Shown piece after piece: positions 13,799 through 18,853 of a stretch of 18,853 nt of DNA (position 1 is the first letter of the stretch; every line of letters begins with the position of its first letter). The position numbers and the translations under genes were made by a program. Source of the stretch: Oligoflexales bacterium. Its GTDB lineage: Bacteria; Bdellovibrionota_B; Oligoflexia; Oligoflexales; CACXFL01. A model generated the notes under the pieces. That model made no database searches and was not told the DNA's origin. It saw only the letters and a program-made list of their open reading frames with translations. The stretch lies in the NCBI GenBank assembly GCA_028282865.1, contig JANQHA010000608.1, forward strand, positions 1 to 18,853. Direction: 5' to 3'.

Positions 13799-14749
13799 TT
13801 AATTGTTTGCGATTAGCTTGCTATCATCGGTGATTTTAATTGCATGGCGAAACATGTCGTAGATAAACTTTTCATACTTAATAAATACATCTTTCCTTAC
13901 ACTTTTTTTAGTCGCCTTATTAAAGTTGTGCTGATAGCGAAATGCTGTAGCCATTTCCAGACAAAAAGCTAAGCTCCCTTGGTTCCAAAAGGCCCAGTCC
14001 TCAAATGCTCCTCCGTCGCCCAAGCCTCCGGCAGTCTTAAGTTCATAGCTAGGGTCAAATTTTTTAGTTTGTTTCTTCAACGCTGTAAGCCAAGAGTTAT
14101 ATCGGTTCGCTAAGTCTTTATTATTTTCTACTTGGATAAGTGTAGGCTTTGTGGGAGCTACTATCCAATTAATGTAGCCATGAACATCGACAGATGCAGT
14201 GTATTTGTTGTTTTCAAATAAGTAACGAGTTGATCTCGTTTCTGGCTCACTGAAGCTGTGGGTGCCAGGGTATTCTTTGCTCAGTCCCCAAAGATGACTA
14301 AAATTTCTGTTTAGGTTTACTTTCTTCTTGTTAGTGCGGGTATTGTCGGCAATACCGTCTGGGTTGGCCACTGGAACCAGGTCTATAGCTACTAGCTTTT
14401 TATCAAGGCGGCTTAAAGGGCCCTGATGCTTTCTCAGCCTTTTAACGAGCCAAAGGACAAACTTTGAAGTAAGTATTTCGTTGCCATGGAGGCCACCTTG
14501 GATATAAAAGTGGTACTTAGCCTTGACCGGCTTGTTTTTGCTGTCTACAGCCGGAAATCTCACGACTTTTATATCCTTTTTCATGTTAGTGACAAGTGAC
14601 TTATCTTTGGAGATTTCTCGTACTGAAGTGATTTCCGCTTTTCTTTTTTTCACCGGAGCGGCTTCTAAGAAAGCTGGGGCGCTGACATAAATGGCTAAAT
14701 AACCAGCATTCACGGCTAATATTAATCTTGTTAGTAGGTATGCTTTCAA
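13799..14749 (-). CDS. secreted M14-family zinc carboxypeptidase
   Basis: This is a metallocarboxypeptidase-like hydrolase. The 316 residues start with a signal peptide (residues 1 to about 30, cleavage near FLEAA). Zinc ligands fit the M14 pattern: His88 and Glu91 in GGLHGNE (HxxE) and His190 in DVHGY. The substrate-binding Asn-Arg pair is in VNLNRNF (Asn147, Arg148), PVANPDG (126-132) is characteristic, and the catalytic Glu265 is in FCLEMATAF. The start is TTG at 14747-14749 with AGGAG five bases upstream, matching the start of the signal peptide. It is convergent with speE, with only five bases between the stops. Expected role: periplasmic trimming of peptides or muropeptides; the exact substrate is unknown. 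All catalytic residues are present, so it is probably active. Confidence 0.88.
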   Translation of the reverse strand: MKAYLLTRLILAVNAGYLAIYVSAPAFLEAAPVKKRKAEITSVREISKDKSLVTNMKKDIKVVRFPAVDSKNKPVKAKYHFYIQGGLHGNEILTSKFVLWLVKRLRKHQGPLSRLDKKLVAIDLVPVANPDGIADNTRTNKKKVNLNRNFSHLWGLSKEYPGTHSFSEPETRSTRYLFENNKYTASVDVHGYINWIVAPTKPTLIQVENNKDLANRYNSWLTALKKQTKKFDPSYELKTAGGLGDGGAFEDWAFWNQGSLAFCLEMATAFRYQHNFNKATKKSVRKDVFIKYEKFIYDMFRHAIKITDDSKLIANN

Positions 14750-14904
14750 CGGCGCTCCTAGGCTTACTTTTTGACCATATTGACGGTCCAGGTCTTACCT
14801 AAGGTTTTGCAAAAAACACTCCATCGCCTACTGGTATAACTATTTGTAATTAAAGTGTTATTTTGCATGATTTGTGGATTATTTAAGTGGCTATGTCAAT
14901 ATTT

Positions 14905-14933
14905 TTGCCAGTTGTAGGTAAATTGCTTTTAAT
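14905..14933 (+). promoter_or_regulatory. sigma-70 promoter candidate of the small RNA/peptide unit
   Basis: TTGCCA (14905-14910, 4 of 6) and TTTAAT (14928-14933, 5 of 6) are exactly 17 bases apart. Initiation is expected near 14940. The remaining part of the gap, 14750-14904, holds the leader of the minus-strand peptidase gene and nothing else I can support. Confidence 0.45.
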
Positions 14934-15034
14934 CATATGTCTGGCTTTGCTAAGATATGGATAGGGCCCACTGCTGCGGCGATGATGCCAGGTAAGGCCT
15001 GATTGGCTATAGGCCAAGGAAAGGAGGTGGTGCG

Positions 15035-15088
15035 TTGGTGAGTATATGTTGGGACTGCACTAGTAGCATGGAGGTGGTTGAGACCTAA
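15035..15088 (+). CDS. possible 17-residue peptide inside the small RNA
   Basis: A TTG at 15035 (or GTG at 15038) lies six bases after GGAGGT within AAGGAGGTGG, a perfect anti-16S match. It opens a frame encoding MVSICWDCTSSMEVVET before TAA at 15086. The peptide has a CxxC with Trp-Asp between the Cys residues. The binding site is far better than needed by chance, but such a short frame can occur randomly, and no modifying enzyme is adjacent. It could be a peptide precursor, a leader peptide or not translated at all. Confidence 0.25.
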   Translation: MVSICWDCTSSMEVVET

Positions 15089-15126
15089 ATCTCGATACCT
15101 GTTTTGCTCTGCAGTAAGTAAAACGC

Positions 15127-15151
15127 GCCCCGCCTAGCGGGGCCTTTTTTT
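15127..15151 (+). terminator. strong intrinsic terminator
   Basis: GCCCCGC (15127-15133), loop CTA and GCGGGGC (15137-15143) form a perfect 7-bp GC stem, followed by C and seven T residues (15145-15151) and preceded by AAAA. It ends the upstream small transcript on the plus strand. Confidence 0.85.
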
Positions 15152-15176
15152 ATCTAAAGTCTTCCGCTTCCAATCA

Positions 15177-15205
15177 TTGAATCCTTGCAGTTAAAGTCGT
15201 ATTCT
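15177..15205 (+). promoter_or_regulatory. sigma-70 promoter candidate of the KS-CLF-GH3 operon
   Basis: TTGAAT (15177-15182) and TATTCT (15200-15205), each 4 of 6, are 17 bases apart. They sit between the terminator and the ketosynthase start, giving a leader of about 32 bases that contains GAGG at 15232-15235. This suggests that the operon has its own promoter and is not simply read through from the small RNA. Confidence 0.4.
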
Positions 15206-15243
15206 ATTCCAACATTAAAGTTAAATTATTTGAGGCAAATTTC

Positions 15244-16503
15244 GTGTCAGAGCGCCGGGTGTGTATCACTGGAATCGGAATAGTATCTCCGCTGGGTAAC
15301 GACCGAGAGACCACTTGGGGCAATATCCTTGATGGCAAAAGTGGAGCCGGCTCGATAACTGCTTTTGATGCCGAGACCTGGCCGACCAAGTTCGCCTGCG
15401 AAGTCAAAGATTTTTCTCTAGGTGATGAGGTTCCGATTGGTGGCTATGCTAGCTATCTCAATAGGGCGACTAAATATGGAGTTAAAGCGGCTTATGAGGC
15501 GATATCTGACAGCCAAATCATTGGTAGATTGAAACCATCAGATATTGGGGTAAGCCTTGGAGTAGGCGTTGGCCCTATTGATCCGGTTGAGTTTGTCTCT
15601 ATGACTGAGAGTGCTTCATTAAGTATTTCTGCTTCTGACAAAAAAATAAGTAACTCTATGCCTATATTGCAAAATCATCCGGGTACATTCGCGACAGTTC
15701 TTGCCGCTATTTGGAACTGCCGCGGGCCGATATCTACGATCCAAACAGCATGTGCTTCTAGTGGACAAGCTATTGGCCATGCTTATCGGCAGATTAAAAG
15801 AGGAGAGTGCATTTGTTGCTTGAGTGGAGGAGCAGATTCATTAGCAGCACCACTGCTTTTTTCTGGTTTTTGCCTGATTGGTGCTTTAAGCAAAAGAAAT
15901 AGTGAACCAATTACCGCCTCTCGACCATTTGATAGCTCTCGCGATGGCTTTGTCGCCGGAGAAGGTGCAGCGATACTAGTGCTTGAGGAGCTAAGGCACG
16001 CTAGAGACCGTGGGGCGCATATTTATGGCGAAGTGGTGGGTTACGGGGAGACCGCTAGTGCTTACCGGATCACCGATTTACCACCTGATGGCCGTGGAAT
16101 TGTCGAAGCTATGAACTTTGCTATTTGTGAGTCAGAGCTGAGTTTATCTGATATAGGCTATGTCAACGCTCACGGGACCTCTACTGAGGTTAATGACCGG
16201 GTTGAAGCGTTGGCGTTAAGTCGAGTGTTTAGCGAGGCGGAGCCTCGACCTGTTGTTGCTTCGACAAAATCGCAGACGGGTCATCTTATCTCAGCTGCAG
16301 GTGCGATCGAAGCTAGCTTTTGCGCTCTGGCGGTGCGCGACCGAGTTATTCCACCTACTGTTAACCTTGAGCACACTGATTGTAACGAACACGTAGATTT
16401 TGGCGTAAAACGTAAACAGCATTTAGTGGGGAGTGCGGTGATGTCAAACTCAATTGGTTTTGGCGGATCAAACTCAAGTTTGGTGATTCGACGATGCGAA
16501 TAA
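15244..16503 (+). CDS. beta-ketoacyl synthase (KS-alpha, FabF-type), catalytically complete
   Basis: This enzyme carries out Claisen condensation of an acyl thioester with malonyl-ACP. The 419-residue, FabF-length thiolase-fold protein starts at GTG 15244 with GAGG eight bases upstream. The N-terminus RRVCITGIGIVSPLGND is diagnostic. The catalytic triad is intact: nucleophile Cys170 in TACASSG, His310 in NAHGTSTEVND and His347 in KSQTGHLISAAGA; Lys342 and the GFGGSN loop (405-410) are also present. The next gene overlaps by ten bases and encodes a related protein without the active Cys, so this one is most likely the KS-alpha of a KS/CLF heterodimer rather than the housekeeping FabF. No acyl carrier protein gene is next to it, unlike many fab clusters. 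Role in a specialised chain-building pathway is inferred from this context. Confidence 0.9.
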   Translation: MSERRVCITGIGIVSPLGNDRETTWGNILDGKSGAGSITAFDAETWPTKFACEVKDFSLGDEVPIGGYASYLNRATKYGVKAAYEAISDSQIIGRLKPSDIGVSLGVGVGPIDPVEFVSMTESASLSISASDKKISNSMPILQNHPGTFATVLAAIWNCRGPISTIQTACASSGQAIGHAYRQIKRGECICCLSGGADSLAAPLLFSGFCLIGALSKRNSEPITASRPFDSSRDGFVAGEGAAILVLEELRHARDRGAHIYGEVVGYGETASAYRITDLPPDGRGIVEAMNFAICESELSLSDIGYVNAHGTSTEVNDRVEALALSRVFSEAEPRPVVASTKSQTGHLISAAGAIEASFCALAVRDRVIPPTVNLEHTDCNEHVDFGVKRKQHLVGSAVMSNSIGFGGSNSSLVIRRCE

Positions 16504-17783
16504 CTACCTCAGATCGGCAAGTCGTTGTCACCGGTCGCTCAGTTGTTTCGACCTTAGGTGATGATGTTACTCAGGTCATGGAGGGTTGTTATCATGGCGG
16601 AGATAATTTCACTGAGTTAGGAAGCACTAACTCTTCTAATGGCGGGGTTTACGTTGGTATCTGCAATGATTTAGATATCGGCGTTCTACCTGACAAGAAG
16701 GTCCGTAAAGCTATGGTGCGCAAAGATTTGATTGGTTTAGTAGCAGCGCTTAAAGCTAGTGCTGACGCGCGAATAACCAAAGGTAGTATCAACCCGGATC
16801 AATTCGGTATTTACGTTGGAAGTAGTAGCACGCAAATCGGGGATTTGGAGCCATATCACCGCCTTCTTCGCCAGTGCGTGGTTAACTCTTCATTTGATTC
16901 GAAGCTATTTGGTCGAGAGTTAAGTGGAAATGTGAACCCTCTAGTAATGCTGCAAACACTGATGAACAACACTTTATGCTACGCGTCAGTTGCCTTGGAT
17001 ATTAGGGGCGTGAATGGTAACTTCATGGATTTTCAATCTGCTGGTGCACGTGCTGCTGTAGAAGGCTTCCACGCAATAAAAGAAGGCAGAGCAGAAGCGG
17101 TTCTGGTTGGGGGAGCTTCCGGCTGCCCAGAGACATTTCAGATGCAGCAAGGTATCGACAGCGGTTATCTGGCTCACGGAGAGGCTTTGGATCCAGAGAG
17201 TACGATCAAACCTTATTCTCAAAGTCGATGTGGAACCATTTTGTCCGAAGGGGCTTCCTTTTTAGTGTTGGAAGAGCAGGTAAGTGCTATCCGGCGCGGT
17301 GCTAATATTCTTGCTAGGGTCGCTGATGTTAGTATGGCATCTGAAGGTGACTTTGCTTTTTTAAATAGTGATAAATCCACTGGACTTCCGAGGTGTATTA
17401 AAAGGCTGATAGAAGCTGGCTCGATTGAACTCGACAAGCTAGGCTTAATATTTGGACATGGTAACGGGTCGCTGCATGGAGATATAGTAGAGTATCAGAG
17501 CTACCTAGACGCTTTTGATAACCAGTGTAAAAGTATGAAACTAACATCGACCAAAGCAAACCTAGGTGAAACGACAGAAGCATCGGCTAATATTGCCGCG
17601 GCTTTTGCGGTGGATATTCTTAACGGAGCAGATATTCCACCAGTGAAAAATTTTGACTCAACTGGTGTTAATGAAAATTTGGCAGTTAGTGCCGAAAGGG
17701 CTCCTTATGAAAAGTCGCAGATTTTAGTTACGTCCAGAGGCTTTTCAGGTCTTTGTTGTGCACTGGTTCTAGAGAAAATTTAG
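16494..17783 (+). CDS. chain length factor (KS-beta), Cys replaced by Gln
   Basis: The 429 residues keep the ketosynthase fold: VVVTGRSVVSTLGDD at the N-terminus, GIYVGSSSTQIGD (105-117), VLVGGASG (203-210) and a C-terminal RGFSGLCCALV in place of GFGGSN. Counting back from the shared GG strand, the position of the partner's Cys170 is Gln181 here (DFQSAGARA). That is the substitution of type II polyketide chain length factors, which carry a similar QAGG-type motif. The first His is retained (His322 in GHGNGS) but the second is replaced by Glu359 (KANLGETTEAS). It therefore cannot condense by itself and should pair with the KS encoded upstream, shaping the chain-length pocket. Start ATG at 16494 overlaps the KS stop by ten bases, so equimolar translation is likely. 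In some KS-type proteins such a Gln supports malonyl decarboxylation; that remains possible. Confidence 0.85.
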   Translation: MRITTSDRQVVVTGRSVVSTLGDDVTQVMEGCYHGGDNFTELGSTNSSNGGVYVGICNDLDIGVLPDKKVRKAMVRKDLIGLVAALKASADARITKGSINPDQFGIYVGSSSTQIGDLEPYHRLLRQCVVNSSFDSKLFGRELSGNVNPLVMLQTLMNNTLCYASVALDIRGVNGNFMDFQSAGARAAVEGFHAIKEGRAEAVLVGGASGCPETFQMQQGIDSGYLAHGEALDPESTIKPYSQSRCGTILSEGASFLVLEEQVSAIRRGANILARVADVSMASEGDFAFLNSDKSTGLPRCIKRLIEAGSIELDKLGLIFGHGNGSLHGDIVEYQSYLDAFDNQCKSMKLTSTKANLGETTEASANIAAAFAVDILNGADIPPVKNFDSTGVNENLAVSAERAPYEKSQILVTSRGFSGLCCALVLEKI

Positions 17784-17807
17784 TGGATTTGTGATGGCGT
17801 TGGATAT

Positions 17808-18853
17808 ATGGGCTTAATTAGAAGATCACTGGCTAAAAGCATATCTTTCCTCCCTTATAATTATGTCAAATGGAAATTTAGAAGGCTATCTGGGCATGTT
17901 GACAAATTTGAGCATAGGGTCTTCAGTAAATGTATGCAAATAATTGCGGGCAGTAGGTTTGCCTCTGATTTTTCATTAAATTCCGGCATGTCTCTAAACG
18001 ATTTTCGCAGGAATATGCCTATCCTTAAGTATCAAGATATTGCGCCGTATATAGATCTGGTAAAAAATGGTGAGCAAAGTGGATTGGTTGGTCCAACGTC
18101 TGATGTGCTTTTTTTCGCTATGACTTCTGGAACAACCAATAAGCCAAAGTATATTCCAGTGACCAGAGCAGGCATTCATGCTTTGAGGGATACTTGGTTT
18201 GATTGGGGGTGTGCTTTGTACTACCAGCAGCCTCAATTGGTGGGCGCTTTGATTGCAAATATTGTCAGTGACCGGGAACAATTTCTGACGCATGCAAGAA
18301 CACCGTGCGGTGATTTAAGTGGCCTAATTAGCTCTTGCCAGCCTTGGTATGTGAAAAAAAAATATCTTATTCCCGAGGTAGTGAATAAAATTTCCGATCA
18401 GCAGAAGAAATATTTTATGATCTTAAGGGTGTTGATGATGCAAAGGCGGCTAGAGTTTATCTCGACGGCAACTCCGGCAACTCTTATGGCATTAGCCCGG
18501 TGGGGCGATTTATGGAAAGAGGATCTGATACGCTCAATACACGACGGTAGTCTTGGAAAACTCTTTTTTTGGGATAAACAGGAGCAACGACTGCTGAGTT
18601 CATTGGTAAGCGAGAAAAATATAAAGCGAGCAAAAGAGTTAGAGTTGCTGGCAGAAGCCACAAATACTCTCTTGCCAAATCAGTACTGGCCTAACTCTAA
18701 GGTGATTGCGGCTTGGTCAGGCGGAGAGTTTTCGCATTATCGAGCACCTATTAGCAAAATGTACGGGCCGAATATTAGTTTCAGAGATATTGGCCTTGCC
18801 GCTAGCGAAGGTATTTTTACTGTGCCGTTAGAGGGGGAAACTGACCAAGGTTT
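17808..18853 (+). CDS. GH3-family acyl-adenylating/amido synthetase (partial, 3' end beyond window)
   Basis: An open frame of 348 codons starts at ATG 17808, 24 bases after the CLF stop, and runs off the window. The same frame has an in-frame stop at 17781 and no earlier start. No strong binding site is seen (GGA at 17802-17804 at best). It shows the GH3 pattern: motif I TSGTTNKPKYIPVT (106-119) for ATP/AMP, then PEVVNKISDQQKKYF (189-203), FISTATPATLMALAR (217-231), WSGGEFSHY (303-311), and motif II DIGLAASEG (327-335). Family members (plant JAR1 and auxin-conjugating GH3 proteins) adenylate a carboxylic acid and often join it to an amino acid. Bacterial members are little studied. Location behind a KS/CLF pair suggests it activates or amidates the chain made by that pair. 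The remaining part, probably 150-250 residues, is outside the window. Confidence 0.85.
   Translation, partial: MGLIRRSLAKSISFLPYNYVKWKFRRLSGHVDKFEHRVFSKCMQIIAGSRFASDFSLNSGMSLNDFRRNMPILKYQDIAPYIDLVKNGEQSGLVGPTSDVLFFAMTSGTTNKPKYIPVTRAGIHALRDTWFDWGCALYYQQPQLVGALIANIVSDREQFLTHARTPCGDLSGLISSCQPWYVKKKYLIPEVVNKISDQQKKYFMILRVLMMQRRLEFISTATPATLMALARWGDLWKEDLIRSIHDGSLGKLFFWDKQEQRLLSSLVSEKNIKRAKELELLAEATNTLLPNQYWPNSKVIAAWSGGEFSHYRAPISKMYGPNISFRDIGLAASEGIFTVPLEGETDQG

Larger units (their letters stand above)
14940..15151 (+). ncRNA. putative small RNA (about 210 nt) with duplicated Shine-Dalgarno motifs
   Basis: Between a promoter candidate and a strong intrinsic terminator lies a stretch of higher GC content than its flanks and without a long reading frame. 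CTGGC (14941-14945) can pair with GCCAG (14987-14991). GGCCT can pair with AGGCC around GATTGGCTAT just after 14995. TGAGA/TCTCG form a further hairpin at 15079-15095. GGAGGTGGT occurs twice (15023-15031 and 15070-15078), the first as part of AAGGAGGTGG. I compared it with the conserved motifs of 6S, SRP, RNase P and tmRNA, and with cobalamin and cyclic-di-GMP riboswitches, as I remember them, and found no convincing match. Transcription and boundaries are inferred from the promoter and terminator. Confidence 0.45.

Noticed and set aside
14940..15010. Cobalamin riboswitch
   Set aside because: CCCACTG and GCCAGG resemble fragments of the B12 element, but the essential upstream core (AGGGAA then GGTG with AATCC) is absent and the downstream gene has no link to cobalamin.
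15031..15060. 6S RNA
   Set aside because: GTTGGTGAG resembles a segment of the E. coli 6S RNA, but the 5' and 3' ends do not pair into the long closing stem and no central bubble can be drawn.
15127..15151. Attenuator of the ketosynthase operon
   Set aside because: The terminator is on the right strand, but a separate promoter candidate lies after it and I found no convincing alternative antiterminator pairing. A regulated terminator is possible but not supported.
17994..18678. Minus-strand frames over the GH3 gene
   Set aside because: They are shadows of a plus-strand frame that is open to the window end and carries GH3 motifs; none has a recognisable product or binding site.
1..18853. CRISPR array, insertion sequence or plasmid origin
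   Set aside because: I saw no regularly spaced repeat, no complete transposase with terminal inverted repeats and no iteron cluster; the only mobile-element trace is the recombinase remnant.

Overview
The window comes from a diderm (Gram-negative) bacterium of moderate, slightly AT-rich composition. Evidence is several Sec signal peptides, at least two lipoprotein signals, a likely outer-membrane protein, FtsY with an N-terminal membrane anchor, and proteobacterial-type ribosome binding sites. TTG and GTG starts are common: ftsY, the dppB-like gene, the dppA-like gene, speE, the M14 peptidase gene, the ketosynthase gene and others. The secreted hypothetical proteins fit a Bdellovibrionota/Oligoflexia-like or deltaproteobacterial relative, but this is a guess. 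I see no universal marker that fixes the phylum.

Layout. 1-1365: a minus-strand lipoprotein of unknown function, then a long imperfect inverted repeat and a decayed serine-recombinase gene that abuts the 3' end of a minus-strand tRNA-Val(GAC) with its own promoter. This looks like the scar of a lost mobile element. 1413-3257: housekeeping genes ftsY (minus) and trpF (plus), divergently arranged, with a putative outer-membrane protein coupled to trpF. 4058-5638: a possible sigma-28-type promoter followed by a 53-residue protein, an LPP20-like lipoprotein and a small membrane protein. 5862-7661: a large cytoplasmic protein I do not recognise. 7656-10947: a minus-strand peptide/nickel-type ABC importer (binding protein and two permeases) with no ATPase gene in view. 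11038-12348: a secreted protein of unknown function. 12454-13793: a two-gene unit of a lysine-rich ribbon-helix-helix-like protein and spermidine synthase. 13799-14749: a convergent secreted M14 metallocarboxypeptidase. 14905-15151: a non-coding interval with promoter, duplicated perfect Shine-Dalgarno motifs and a strong intrinsic terminator, probably a small RNA or a very short peptide gene.

15177 to the end: the most distinctive part. A catalytically complete FabF-type ketosynthase overlaps a second ketosynthase-like gene whose active-site Cys is replaced by Gln, the hallmark of a chain length factor. Directly downstream is a GH3-family acyl-adenylating/amide-forming enzyme cut off by the window edge. 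The three look like the start of an operon that builds an acyl or polyketide chain on a KS/CLF heterodimer and then activates or conjugates a carboxylic acid. No acyl carrier protein, ketoreductase, dehydratase or acyltransferase is visible inside the window, so the product cannot be named.
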